Shown here one piece after another: positions 38,940 to 50,248 of a stretch of DNA of 64,000 nucleotides; position 1 is the stretch's first letter; each line of letters begins with the position of its first letter. The stretch covers positions 2,376,331 to 2,440,330 of the forward strand of contig CM030936.1 of the NCBI GenBank assembly GCA_018136815.1, written 5' to 3'. Below the pieces are notes generated by a model, which worked only from the letters and a program-made list of their open reading frames with translations, had not been told where the DNA came from and made no database searches. Source of the DNA: Isochrysis galbana (lineage: Eukaryota > Haptophyta > Isochrysidales > Isochrysidaceae). Position numbers and translations under genes: made by a program.

Positions 38940-41635
38940 ATGTCGACTGGGTCGGCGCACCGGCAGCGCGAGCTCCACCCGCTGCCCGGCCAGGCCGTGC
39001 CGCCCGAGCAGAGCGATGAGGTGCGGCATACGCGGGCCATGCCGCCGGTGGAGCGGCCGTACGGCCGAGAGGTAGGCCAGCCGGGGCCGCAACCTCCACA
39101 CCATGAGCCATCTACTGGCTTCGAATTCTATGAGCGGGAGGAGCTGCGCCATCCATACCCTCCTCCTCTGCGCCAGCCACCCGAGCCGTATGGCCGGGCG
39201 AGTCACAGTGAGCACAGTTATTACGAACGGGGCACCGAACGATACCGCGAAGAACGCCGGCACTCTGACGCTGGCTGGTATGATAATGCGCGTGGGCCTT
39301 CTTACTCGTACGAGGGGGGCGATGCGTACGGCTTGCATGGCGCAGGTAACTACGGGCATGACGCTCACTCTCTCCGGGGAAGGGGGGGTTATTGGCGCGA
39401 TTCCTTGGACGATGCGTGTGGGAGCAGGTATCCAGCGCCGCGCCCACCATCGCCAGGGCGTCAGATACAACTTGATATGCTGCGAGATGAGTTGCGAGCC
39501 GCCAGGCGGCAGCTGGAGGCGGCTGCCCGACGCGAGGCATCCCTCAGGCAAGTGCTACGACAGGTGAGCACTCCTAGCAGTGTGGTGCCTAATGTGCCGA
39601 TTCTTCGTTCTAGTGTTAACATGAGTCCTCTCTCTCTATGGAATCAGGCGGAGACGGAGGCTGTGCACATGCTAGTGGAGCGCTCACCGCGCGCATGGGG
39701 CCCGCAGCCTCTCCCAGGGCTGGGAGGACGAATGCAGCAGCGCTCGACTTCCGAACCACTTCGACGAGCTGAACGTCATGCTGCTAATTCAGCTCTCCCA
39801 CTGGATGCTACGGATCGAGGCCTGAACCATACGCAACGACATGAGGGCGACGGGGAGCCATCGGCGCGATCGGCTGTGTCTGGGCCGCCTGCGGCCGCTG
39901 TGACTGTAGTAGAAGAGCTTCTGCCCGTAAAGACAGCTCCTCCTGCGGTAAACCCCGCCGTTACGGAAGTATCTCACGCCTTGTGGGCACATCTGTGCAA
40001 TGAGGTTGTTGCCCAGCTTGTACCTGGCGTTGTCAAGGAGGCGGTACGAGGAGTGGTGGCCTCGCGGGTACCTCTTCGGCGCAAACCTGTGGCCGAGGTT
40101 GGGCGCGCTGCCATCGCAGATGAGCTGTGTGGAGTCTTGCTTGCTGATGTTCTAATCGAGGAGGCCAGGTGCGGCACACACGGTGGGCTCCGTTAGGGCA
40201 CAATTACCCCGTACGACAAAAGTCATGCGAAATTCATAAATGGTTGAAGGATTTGCATTGATCTTTCGCCTCCTGGTGGCAGAGGTGCCGTAGTTTTTGC
40301 GTTGCGCGCGGTCGCCAAGGAGTACACCGCCAATCGGCGGGCTCAACGGGCGTACGATGCCATTCTGATGGAGGTCCTGCGCGAAGATCTTGAGGGAGTA
40401 CGATACGATCCAAATGTACCCATCGAGGACCGCGAGGCGAAGGCGGTCGCTCCGGAATACGTATCGATGGTATGCCCATTGGCCAACGCTGCCCTTCGCG
40501 GGTCGGCCATAAGCTTCTTCTCCATGAGCCCAATATTTCCTTCCATTGCCCATCACCAGGACCCATCTAGGTCGCTCCTTCCGGACATCCTCAAGAAAGG
40601 CGAGCGGGCAGGGCTTGTCTACCAGTACGCTCCCGCCGGCACGGATGCTGGGAAGCGAGCCTATATGATTGTAGGGAAGTTCGGGTTTACGCGCGGTGGG
40701 ACGCATTCATGGGTGCTTCTTCCGACGCACTGGTGTGAATTGGACATTTGGGCCTTTTATGGAGTGTGATCGAGCAGCCCAAGCCTTCCATGTGCAGGTG
40801 GAGAAGTGATGCGCTCAGCGACGCTGCGCTCGATGTGCTTCTCGAGCCTCACCTCGAAATGGTCGCTCGCGCTGCTTTGCGCGAGGCGCGTGGGAAGCAA
40901 GCACGTCGGCGCGACGCTGCGGAACGTGATCTGGTACGCACAAAATTTGCTTTGACCCTGGCAAGCAGGTTATGCGGCATCGTATACGTTCATTACAATA
41001 CCCCCACCTCACCCTTCCACTAATGTGCTTGTTACTCACACCCGTCGGATCGTTCGTCGTCAGGTATCCAAGCATGCGTTGGAAGCGGTTCTAGAGCCCA
41101 TGCTCCTAGAGCGGATGGTGCAACAGATCGCTGCGCGTGCAGAACCGTTGTTGTTTCAACGCCATGCTGCACAGTGGCTCGATGAAATATGTGCGAATTC
41201 ATTTATGCACCATCACCTTGCCCTGTTGCATGCCGGGAGTCTTCATCGGGATCTAGGAAGAGAAGCGGCGCGCTCCACGAAATCAGCCTCCGTATCCCTA
41301 AGTGTTGCTGTCCCCTGCCGTGAATGCAACGCTCTTACTCACACTGGCGAACGAGCAGAGCTGATTCAAAAATGAGCAGTTTTTGCTTCGTACCCCAATC
41401 CCCTCACACGGCGCTCATAGGTTCTGACGCCCTCTTTGCTTACGCGAGCGATCTATCACGCAGACACAAATACCTCGAGGAGAGTCCAATTCTTGCAGGT
41501 GCGCAACGGAGACTCGCATTGGCTGCGATGCTGGAAGAGATGATATGTCAGATGTTGAGCCTCGTAACAACGGGATCAGAGGCTAACATGTTCTTGCCTG
41601 TTGAGACTGACGAGGAAGACGCCGCAGATTCATGA
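38940..41635 (+). CDS. Arg-rich protein with helical C-terminus, function unknown
   Basis: Six exons whose phases agree: 38940-39563, 39648-40168, 40283-40469, 40778-40933, 41064-41190 and 41421-41635, giving about 609 residues. The first intron (84 bp) has no stop and would read through in frame; the fourth junction (40469/40778) and the last are the least certain. The first third is Arg/Tyr/Pro/Gly-rich (YGREVGQPGPQPPHHEPS; SYYERGTERYREERRH), as in RNA-associated disordered regions. A short coiled coil (DELRAARRQLEAAARREASL) follows. The rest has repeated amphipathic helices in which a V/AxxxALxxxL/VLEPxLxxxxV pattern recurs (LDVLLEPHLEMVARAAL and LEAVLEPMLLERMVQQIA). No catalytic motif. 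It may be a scaffold or nucleic-acid-associated protein; that is a guess. Confidence 0.72.
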
Positions 41636-41859
41636 CGAGGCTGTCGACGAGGATAGTCAACCACCCCAACCCAGCGCAGCAACACCACGAGCGTGCGATA
41701 GGTATTTGCCCAACAACACGTCTCGGCACTATTTGAGAGGATCTAGCAGCGAGAGGATAAAGCAGCGTCGGTGTACTAGGCTGTATGCTGGTGGTGAGTG
41801 AGTACGGCCGTGCGCCCCTTTCTCGTTCGCTCTTTTCCGGTGCCATACCATATCCATCT

Positions 41860-42373
41860 CCTAGATGTTAAACACGGTGGGTCAGGTCTAGAAACACACC
41901 AAAAACAGCTGTTTTTGGCTTTTTTGGAAACACGGTGAAACACAGTACCGAAAACAGCGGGTCATATATCATATATATAGAATGTATTATACATATATAT
42001 TTATATCCATCTCCCGTAGGCTCACAGCTCACAGCTACCGGTAGTTCCTGTTTCCTGTTCCTGTGGGAGAGTGTAATTATAATTGTAACTGTCGAGCATG
42101 ATTGTGATTGATGAGCTTGATTGTCTTGCATCCAACTAGGTGGTAGGTGGTAGGTGGTGGTAGCTAGAGGTGTAGTGGTGCAGTTGGGAGGCCAGGCAAT
42201 CAGGTGGCGGGATTGATTATGATATGGCTATGGCCTCGCTCGCACGCTCACTCACCGCGCGCGCGCAGCGCGCAACCCTCTGTTCCGGACATGGGGGTCT
42301 CCTAGAAACACGGTGAAAAACACTGTTTTTGACTTCCGTAGAAACACACTGTTCCTGTGTTTAACATCTAGGA
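41860..42373. mobile_element. hAT-like MITE, 514 bp, with 8-bp duplication
   Basis: Flanked by ATCCATCT (41852-41859 and 42374-42381). The ends are CCTAGATGTTAAACAC and its inverse, with AAACACGGTG and AAAAACAG/CTGTTTTT words repeated inside both arms. No ORF of note. Its terminal CCTAGATG and 8-bp duplication are shared with the element at 33198, so both may depend on one transposase. Confidence 0.88.
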
Positions 42374-42381
42374 TCCATCTC

Positions 42382-43651
42382 GATGCGACCGATTGACGGC
42401 TGAAAAGAGGGGGAGTCGTAAGTGCAAAGGAGCAATAGGGGCGTACTTTCGTGGCTGCGCGGGCCTCCGCTACGCCCAATAGCCCGGTGCCAGGTGCAAC
42501 TGCTTACTTGGGCGTCGTGCCCTAGCAACTGCTAGCCGCTAGTGCGTTAGGTATGCTACGAGGAGGAGATGCCTGCACATGCCACGGTTATGTAACGCTG
42601 CGCTCAATGGGCCAAGCCAACTACGTACAATTATATGTAGCTGCGTACCAACGTACTGCACGAGCGAGCCAACGGAATCCGTCGCATGCGGCCACTCAGC
42701 ACTGAACGCATGGCTGGCGAGCAACATTACGCAGCAACGCACGCATGCAGGCTAGCCCGCTATTTCGCCGCAACGGGTCTGCGCAGGCGGCCCTTGCGTG
42801 CAGTTGGGCGTTGGGCGCACATGTGCCGGCATGGACACGCCATGGCCATATACCGTGCTGCGTACACTACATATGCCTCATGCGCCTGGTGTAGGTAGCA
42901 TGGTGATTCTAGCAAGCGGCCTGGGCCTAGCAGTCGGCGAGGGCGCCAAATTCAAATTCAAATTTATTTCGTACGCCCCTACGTATCACCGTATGCAAAC
43001 TGCAAAATGAGCGCTCAATCACGCGCCGCATAGAACCCAACAGACAACCTCATCAACCAATGCCCACGTGTTGTTGCTAGAGTTGCAATGTCGTCATGCT
43101 TGCCCAGCGGTACGCGCGTGGCAGTGGCGTACGCGTCATTCTAACCACACATCACGACAAGTACTCCTCTGCTGCCGTCTAGATGTGTTGGTGCGGCTCG
43201 GAAGCAACGCTCGCGAGAAAGTAACGAGTGTGGACGCGGCAACGGCGACGGCTTGCGCACATTTCTCACTGCTAATGAGACAACGAGACGAACCGATGGT
43301 CGCCGGGGGAGTGTAGCTACTGATTCCGCCTGGAGCCACCATGATTTACATGGTATCGAGCGCGCGGTCACCGGGAGGCGAAAAGATGGGTGCATTGCGT
43401 GCATCGCCACGAGAAACCTGATTGACATGAGAGCCCACAGCAAGAACGACGGGGCACACGCACTATACGCAGGCACGCAGCCGCCGGAGTGCGCTACAAC
43501 AACCAGTCTAGTACTCTAAGCGCGACTGCGAGCTCTACTTAAAGGGCTACCAAGCACCATGAGAAGATCCGAAAGCGCCGAGGAACCTGTGTTGAATCGT
43601 CTCAGATGCCTGGCCATACGCGTCGGAGGCCGTATCACGCACAAATCCAAC
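42382..43651. other. Intergenic, nothing recognised
   Basis: Mixed sequence rich in GCATGC and TACGTA-type words. Short frames on both strands have no recognisable pattern. A (CGCA)n flavour is seen at 42730-42850. I cannot support a gene here. Confidence 0.45.
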
Positions 43652-43900
43652 CTAGAAGCCGAACGCTTCCATCAAGTCGTCAGCGGTGGCGTCCCCGCCA
43701 TTTACATCGACTTCATCTGGATCGAACTTGAACATCCCACCCGCAAGCCTCTTCTCAGAAGCTTTGAAGCCGAGGGCTGCAACCGCCTCGATCATCTTCT
43801 CAGCTGTAGGAAAGCCCGGCGCGCTGACTATCTTTGCCGTCTTCTTGTCGAGATTCATGGTGACCGAGGTCACACCCTCGAGCCCCTTGAGCCCCGCCTC
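43652..43900 (-). CDS. HMA (heavy-metal-associated) domain protein, partial at assembly gap
   Basis: The C-terminal ~83 residues end at a stop (43652-43654). GLEGVTSVTMNLDKKTAKIV followed by EKMIEAVAALGFKA is the second half of a ferredoxin-fold HMA metal-binding domain; the CxxC strand that would come first lies in, or beyond, the run of Ns. The tail is acidic (FDPDEVDVNGGDATADDLME). Members carry copper or other soft metals as chaperones or as domains of ATPases; here the tail suggests a small chaperone-like protein. The frame beyond the gap belongs to an unrelated repeat. Confidence 0.7.
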   Translation of the reverse strand, partial: EAGLKGLEGVTSVTMNLDKKTAKIVSAPGFPTAEKMIEAVAALGFKASEKRLAGGMFKFDPDEVDVNGGDATADDLMEAFGF

Positions 43901-44000
43901 NNNNNNNNNNNNNNNNNNNNNNNNNNNNNNNNNNNNNNNNNNNNNNNNNNNNNNNNNNNNNNNNNNNNNNNNNNNNNNNNNNNNNNNNNNNNNNNNNNNN
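43901..44000. other. Assembly gap of exactly 100 N
   Basis: Exactly one hundred Ns, the usual placeholder for a gap of unknown length. Sequence on the two sides should not be assumed contiguous. Confidence 0.99.
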
Positions 44001-44283
44001 TCTGGTGTTCTGTGTTCGGTGTGGCTGTGGGTTGTGATGGAGGTGTGTTGCATGCTGGCTGGTGCCAGCATGGCGGCTTTGCACATGTCGTTCTTGGTGG
44101 TGCGCGGGCGCGGCCCGCCGGCTCCTGTGCCCACCTGACTGGGGGGGTCGTCCTGGCGCGGTCGCTTCGGCGACAGCGGCGTGTCCGTGAGCTCTTCGTC
44201 CATCATGGCGAGGGCAGCGGCAGCGAGAGCGGGCGGCGGCGCGCGCTCCATGACCCTATCGTTTTAACGATAGTTCGCCCTGT
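44001..44283 (-). repeat. Dispersed DDPP repeat, copy 3, with upstream hairpin
   Basis: Minus-strand ATGGAGCGCGCG begins at about 44251, preceded by the hairpin CTATCGTTAAAACGATAG (44283-44266). The frame gives MERAPPPALAAAALAMMDEE … SPKRPRQDDPP, then QVGTGAGGPRPRT and QHTSITTHSHTEH before the gap. Similar to 34786-34990 and, in its later part, to 18660-18840. A 3' relic (CATGGAGCGCGC with a weakened hairpin) also occurs at 51130-51165. Confidence 0.65.
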
Positions 44284-44478
44284 TCCCTGCAGAGCAACAG
44301 AGCCAGCAACTGGCTCAGCCGCCCAGCTCCACCGTCTCGCCACCCAATCAAGGACTCCCCATGGTGGGTGGCAGCATTGCTGCCACCCCCATGGTGGTAA
44401 CTCCTACCAGCAGTGCACCCCTCGGGGGCGGGCACTTGAGATGCACGTGAAAATCCGAGGAGCCGACGAAAATATAGA

Positions 44479-44529
44479 GAGAACACCTGCCGCCGATGCT
44501 CTGGTTGAGCATCGGCGGCAGGTGTTCTC
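44479..44529. other. Perfect 23-bp inverted repeat with 5-base loop
   Basis: The arms GAGAACACCTGCCGCCGATG…CTC (44479-44501) and their exact complement (44507-44529) enclose TGGTT. Such a stem could be a small-RNA precursor, a fold-back insertion or a sequencing artefact; the flanks outside the arms do not pair. Confidence 0.85.
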
Positions 44530-45110
44530 CCTGCCTCACAGCGTCGAGGGACGAGTCGGGAACCTGCCGTTTGGGGCGGCAAAGGCATTATAGGTACGGG
44601 CTCGGTCGACCTGCGCCAGAGCGGGCGCGATTGGCAGCGTACCTGTCCCGCAATCGGCCAACAAACTTTTGTCGACCAGCGAGCAGCGTCGAGCGCCATG
44701 GCGTCCTGGTGCTCCAGCTCCTCGTCAGTCGCGAGCCAGAGCGAATCCTGCGGGGCGAGGGTCGGGACCGTCAAGGATCATCCTCTGACGGCCGAATCGG
44801 CCGTGTGCAAGCCGTGTATGGTGCGCATGTGCATGCGCGGACGTCATCGCTGGGGCACCAGGGTTTGAAATTTGCTTTATAGGCAATATGGGGCGTCGGA
44901 CCCTTAATTTAATATATGTCTAGGCACCTTTTAAGTGAAAGAAACACATCTCTCAGTGGGAGCGACGTCCAGTTCGGCTCGTGTGAGCCGCCAGAGCGTG
45001 TGCAAGGGGGGGGGGTCCGACGGGACTTCGCACCGTCTTTTCGGACGAGGATTCTGAAAAGGCGGGGAGACCCTCCGAGCCGCTCTCGCCGGGGCTTTCC
45101 GCTCACGGTC
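44530..45110. other. Intergenic, nothing recognised
   Basis: A plus-strand frame (44600-44880) is Arg-rich and protein-like (RARLAAYLSRNRPTNF … LQLLVSREPERIL) but matches no family I know. The rest contains a G-run near 45007. Confidence 0.35.
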
Positions 45111-45175
45111 AAAAATGTCGACCCCCCCCCATATTAGTACTTAAAAAGCCGTGTTTGACCGCCCTATCATAGACA
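45111..45175 (-). repeat. Terminal-type motif, copy 2
   Basis: On the minus strand AGGGCGGTCAAACACGGCTT, TTTAAGTACTAATA and, after a G-run, TTTTTGACCGTG. It directly abuts a truncated LTR at 45176, as if it had inserted there or formed by a break. Compare 176 and 53391. Confidence 0.55.
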
Positions 45176-45811
45176 GAGGGCCGTTCGATTGAGCCGGCAG
45201 CTGACGCGGCCGTGGAAGTGTCGTTGATTGTTGTTGGCGGGAAGATGCCTGACAGATCATAGTAAGAGTCGGGTCTGAGAGTGTCTGCCATCGAGCGCTA
45301 CGAGCGATGAGGTAGACTGAAGGTCGGAGGAGTGTGACGCGTGGCGTCGGAAAGTAGAGACGAGGCTAGCTAGCGAGCTAGTGAGAGAGAGGGGGAGAGA
45401 GAATGAGAGCTTCTTACTTAGGTCCGAGGTAGACACGGGAGACTACAACGGCGAATGGACTCAAAAAGTTGAGGCCACTGAGACACACACAAACTAAACC
45501 AAACGGGGCGAAAACTAACCACACCTGGACGGACGGCCAGGCGTCGGCACCAGGGCAACTTAGCAGCGCGCAGACATGCGACGGAGGGGTCGGAACGACG
45601 AACGACGAGGGCACGAGGGCGGACCTCGCGGGGGGAGCTATGACCGATACACGGAGAGAAGACAAAAGACGGTCATGGAACATTTAACATTTGATGACAT
45701 CGAGAGAAAGTAAGAGAAGAGGCGGAATACCAATCGACGAGACCTTGACCTTGAGGCTTAAAATAACCCACAGGTTACAAGTAAAAGTCTGTCATCGTAT
45801 GGAATACGACA
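45176..45811 (-). mobile_element. LTR copy, inverted, 3'-truncated
   Basis: On the minus strand TGTCGTATTCCATACG starts at 45811 and the LTR continues to CGGCCCTCTGTCTATG, where the last ~30 bases including CGACA are missing. The frame MADTLRPDSYYDLSGIFPP is present. The base pairs before the LTR start are CCGTG, identical to the right flank of the LTR ending at 37312. Confidence 0.8.
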
Positions 45812-46771
45812 CACGGCCAACGAATGGCCACTAATGACCACAACAATCGGCTGACGGCCCGCTACACGGCGACAACGACAACTTGCTTGGCCCGCCGGCG
45901 AGGCCCGCAGCGGCGCATAGAAGTTTTCTTGCGCTGAGTTTCTTATCCTCAGGTGTCAGGTGGAGGCCTCTCACTTCAGCTCCATTTCTTATCGCTAGAT
46001 GGTAGATGGCAAATTTGCTTCTAGGTTTTCTTAATGGGGGGGTTTCTTAATGGTGCACCCTTACTGTAGGCCCAAGGTAGCGCACCTGGGCCGGACCGCT
46101 GAAGGTGGGAAAGAGAATGAGGGGTGAGGGGGGAGCGAAGAGAGAAGAGCGAAGGGACACAAGTGCGAATTTTATATAAAATTTATAGGTTATAGGTTAT
46201 AGGGAGGTGTAGTGGATATAGTGGATAGTGGTAGTGGAAGTGGATATACCGATACACCGTGTCCGCAGTAGCAGTAGATGTTAACCCAGAATTTTCAGAA
46301 GTTTCTTTTAAGAATTTTTGTATGTTGTGGCTGAGTTATGAGTTATAAATATAAGTATAAGTTACAAGCATTTATGACTTGTAAGAACACACCATGACTA
46401 TCATGTGATGACGACAAGAGATAAGAATTAGAGATAAGTATACTATTAATTAGAATGATAGGCCGGAGAGGGCTGTGGGCCGCACGCCGTCCCGGCTGTG
46501 AAGGTGCACACCTGGAGCTGTTGGTGTACTTCTATTAGCAGCCTGACCCCTGACCACCCTCCATGCCCATGGCGGAGTACCGTTGGGGGGGGGGGGGGGG
46601 GGCTCCCATGGGCAAAAGGACTGGTGGGAGTTCGCTCGCGCCCGCCGTGTGAGAGCGTGAGAGCCCCAAGGCCGATCTCGCGCTTGCCGCCGCACCCCGC
46701 GCAGACGAGCGCGCCAGATCCCCCGTCCTGCTTCTCCCGTTTGCGATCTGCTTGAGAGAGGCCGGGCTACG
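45812..46771. other. Intergenic; possible continuation of the split gene, A/T-rich tract
   Basis: From 45812 a plus-strand frame reads HGQRMATNDHNNRLTARYT, which could continue the fragment that ends at the LTR junction 37313. 46160-46450 is A/T-rich with TATAGGTTATAGG and GTGGATAGTG words. A G-run of about 18 lies at 46586. No complete gene. Confidence 0.35.
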
Positions 46772-48542
46772 ATGCTCGCGCTGGCCTCCCTGGCACTGAC
46801 GGCGTTCGTGAGCATACGATCGCCCAATGCACCGCGCGCGTGCGTGTGCCGGACTTCATCTCCTGCTTGTGCGCACGTCCTGGCTGCGGAGGATGGCCTC
46901 GTTAGCTGGGTCGCCTCACATGGAGGTGGGGCAAGTGTGAGCGTTGGAGACGTTGGAGGTGGGCTCCGTGGGCTCCTGGCCACCAGAGACGCAGCAGTTG
47001 GCGACGTACTGCTTGAGGTCCCACTCAGGTGTGTCCTCGCCACTCGGGGGGAGGGCGAGCCCATGCCTACAGAGCCGCCAGAGTGGTGCAGCGCTCTACC
47101 TTGGAATGTGCAGCTTGCAATCAGCGTGCTGTCCCAGCAGTCGACAGCAAAATGGGGGCCGTTCCTCTCCACGTGGCCGGCGGGGTTGCCTGACTTACCG
47201 ATGTGGCTGGAACCCGGGGAGCTTGCAGCAGCACAAGACCCAAAATTTGAGTCTGAAGCAGATGCTTCGTGCTTCTGGCTGCAAGAGCAGTATTTTGATG
47301 CCTTCGATGCAGCAGAAGCTCATCATGCTGAGACTGCGAAAGAGGGAGTGCCTTTCTATTTCGTTCCCGAGCCTGACTTTCGCCGTGCCATGCTGCTCGT
47401 GTGGAGCCGGTGTCTTCGGCTCACTGCAGGGCCATTTGGCGTCCGCCGACTTTTGGTGCCATTGCTCGATATGGCAAACCATGACGGTGAGGCGAACGCC
47501 TTTCTTGGTCATATTGAGAGTACGTGGCAGGGAGTGGGAGAGGGCGGGAGAAGGAGATGCGTCGAGCGCAGTTCGTCAGCGTGAGCTAACTGTTAGCACG
47601 ATCTGCAGATACATACATTCTGTTGCTGGCACCGCGTGCATCGGCTCTTAGCCCCTGATCTTCCACATGCCTCACGCAGGTGCGTCTCCTGCCGCAGTGT
47701 TCGCTTATTCTCCTACTGGCGCTGTCGGTCCATGTATCCGGCTATATGCTGCTCGCCCCTTGTTTTCTGGTGATGAAGTCACGATCACCTACGGAGAGCA
47801 TAGCAGCGGTCATTTTGCGCAGTACTATGGTTTTGTTCCAGTCAACAATCCACATGATTCAGTGGATGTATCTTTGTTGCAGATACTGCACGCCTCAGGG
47901 TTGTCACCAGAGGACGGAAAATGGGGCGATAGGTGGGATAAAGTATGCGTTCTCCTCCAACAGAAATTCGGCTTGCAGACTGAGCGCCTGCAGCTAAAAG
48001 CTCGCGCTCCCGATGAGGCGACTGTTCTGGCCTTGCGAGCCGTACTATTGGGACAAGATGGTGCAGCAACCCTTTTGACACGCACAGAGCAAAGCACTGC
48101 CATGGATTTGAACGAGCACGACGAAGCGTTAGATGCAGATTGCGATGGTCTAGTTGAATCCGGATGTGCTGCAGATGCGTACATGATAGCTCGAATTGCG
48201 CAAATAGTTGCTTCTGCGTGTACGGGCATTTGCGCGGGTTGGCCGTCTACACTTGAAGATGACCGATCTGAGCTATCCAAAAGACAAGCTTCTATGCAGT
48301 GGGCACCACAACTCCTCTTGCAGATGCGCATTGCAAGGAAGCAGCTTGTGCACGAGTTGAGGGAATCCATGCTACATCTTGCATCGCGTATTGAGAAAGA
48401 TCCTAGCATCTCTTGGACGACTTTGCGGCAGCAACAACTTCCAGCATCGACGTATCCATACCTGGATGACTTGCCTATAAGCGAGCTAGAAGGTTGGGCG
48501 GCGCGCAGGTGGAATTGGAAATCATCTAGTTATGAGCCATAG
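46772..48542 (+). CDS. SET-domain protein methyltransferase, LSMT/SETD3 type
   Basis: Transfers methyl from S-adenosylmethionine to a protein lysine or histidine. Exons 46772-47519 and 47680-48542 join to 536 residues; the donor GTACGT (47520) is chosen, though GTCATA 12 bases earlier has the same phase. The N-terminus MLALASLALTAFVSIRSP looks like a plastid-type leader. The split SET domain follows: LRGLLATRDAAVGDVLLEVP (start), LLDMANHDGEANAFL (the NHD cofactor motif), ARPLFSGDEVTITYGEHSSG with HFAQYYGFVP (the end of the SET fold). A C-terminal helical region (about residue 300 on) corresponds to the Rubisco-LSMT substrate-binding domain. Length and order match the Rubisco large-subunit methyltransferase class; the actual substrate is not readable from sequence. 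Confidence 0.92.
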
Positions 48543-50248
48543 AGACTTATACCGATCCGTTTCGCGTGTGCCAAGCCTGGTAACAATGACAAGTCACACA
48601 TTCGGAGGTCTGATGTGATTATTCGGGGGATGTGTTATTGCCTAATGAAGCCGAGTGGGAACTTCGAAAGAATGTGGAGGGGGTGTCGCATCCAGCGTTC
48701 CACTCTATGCGGATGCGATTTCAGATGTTGAGTGAGTTTTGTTTTGGTGAAATCCACCATGCCACTGAGGCGTCTCGGAGCTTCGTCCGCTCGCGCGACG
48801 AGCACATTCTGTTCGCTCTCCTCGTCTCGCCTCCCGCTCCTCCCTTATTCGTTTGTTAATGTGCTCTTGTGCGTTTGGATTGGTTGTGGGTCCTTTCATT
48901 GGTATGCGGTGAGTGGGGTCCGGAAGAGTGTGGTGTTTGTGTCGTCGGCTCGTGCGGTGCGATGTCGCGCGCTCCCCTTCTTCCTCTCGCTCTCAAGAGC
49001 CACCATTACCCTCTCTCGCTCACCCCTATGAGCCCTATGAGGATTGTCCATTGTGGGTGAGGTGAGTGATGGGAGGCTGTGGCTGCTGTGTGTGCTGATG
49101 TGGAGGGGCTGTATGTGGTAGTAACATGTGAGGTATGAACGGAGGGAGGCACAGAGGATGGGATGACACGGACGGGGGAGGCACGCGCGGACGAGGGCGA
49201 GACCGAGGTTCGGTCTCGGACGGCATGAGGACGAGCGGGACGAGGGCAGAGGACACAGGCAGGCGAGAGGGGCACGAGAGCGGTCGAGCGGTCGAGCGGT
49301 GGCGCTGATCGCGGGACGAAGAACAAGGGAGAGGACACTCGCGGGAAAAGTAAACACCGGGGAAGGGAAAGACGCGGGAAGAGAGAGGGATGAAACGGGG
49401 CCGGAAACTCAAGGAGACACTCGGGGAGAGAACGGGGGAAGGAGAGAGAGAGGGGCGGACCCGGTGGGCCGACGCGGGGAAGGGGGCGTCGGAGCGTGAC
49501 AACAAACGAAGGGGGGCGCGGGGGAACCCGATGGCGGGAAAGGGGACGCAATGCACGGGGGGGGGCACCGGGGCGAGGCGACGGGGAGGGAGTCACGCCA
49601 AGGGGACCTAATGAACGGGGACGTACGAGGGGGAAAGAGGCAACCCCCCCTACCCGCAACATCCATTGTCCTCATGAATAGAGGTGGGGACGGGAAAATC
49701 GAAAGTCGACTTTTCATTGCACCCAAAAGTCGCCGAGTGAATGTATGGAGGCTGGAGGGGTGTCTCACGCTATCATAAGAGCTTATGTGCAAAAATTCAA
49801 TTTTCAGAAGCTAATTCTTTTCATGTTCATGTTGGCGAATACGAACGCAGACAACGCGGTATTTTTTTGTAGTTGTAGTGGCTAGGGTATTTTTTATCGT
49901 GGAATTTGGCGCGTCAGAACCACTAGTGGAGAATAGTTAGTGCCCACCAACCACCAAACGCCCCTTTTGGAGGCGCGGGGCTTGCATCCCGTCCTCCACC
50001 GTCCCCCAAGAACAGGGAGTGTCACCCCCAGCACGAGCACACATACGCGCCTCGCCTGCTTCGTCATCCTTTTCCTTTCCCATGCTGCCTCCGCGATGCG
50101 TGATAAGTGATAAGACTAGGGCTAGGGCCAGTGACAGCCCCCCAAAGGGCCGTGTTGGTGTTGAGGCCGGGCCTGCCCCTCGCGCGACAGCGCGACAGCA
50201 CGAGGTCTACCGCGGCGATGTAGGGGCCCGGCCCTAACAAACTAACAA
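48543..50248. other. Intergenic; GC-rich low complexity, no gene
   Basis: 49100-49680 is extremely purine-rich on the plus strand (GGGAGAGGACAC, GGGGAAGGGAAAG) and yields long Pro/Arg/Ser frames on the minus strand that have no protein character. 49780-50248 has mixed sequence without features. Confidence 0.5.

Noticed and set aside
40470-40769. Extension of exon 3 of the 38940 gene through an open frame
   Set aside because: The frame ends at a stop, whereas splicing at GTATGC to an acceptor near 40777 keeps phase and reaches the conserved helical repeats; still the weakest junction in that gene.
44600-44880. Possible gag-like or gene fragment
   Set aside because: Arg-rich frame without a recognisable motif, no start context, and bordered by a fold-back and repeats; kept only as a note.
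176-45175. A single 45-kb element bounded by the two facing terminal motifs
   Set aside because: The interval contains many ordinary host genes with introns and several complete nested elements, so the two motifs are separate copies.
49006-49662. Minus-strand Pro/Arg/Ser frames of up to 218 codons
   Set aside because: They are the complement of purine-rich low-complexity DNA and lack any protein-like hydrophobic pattern.
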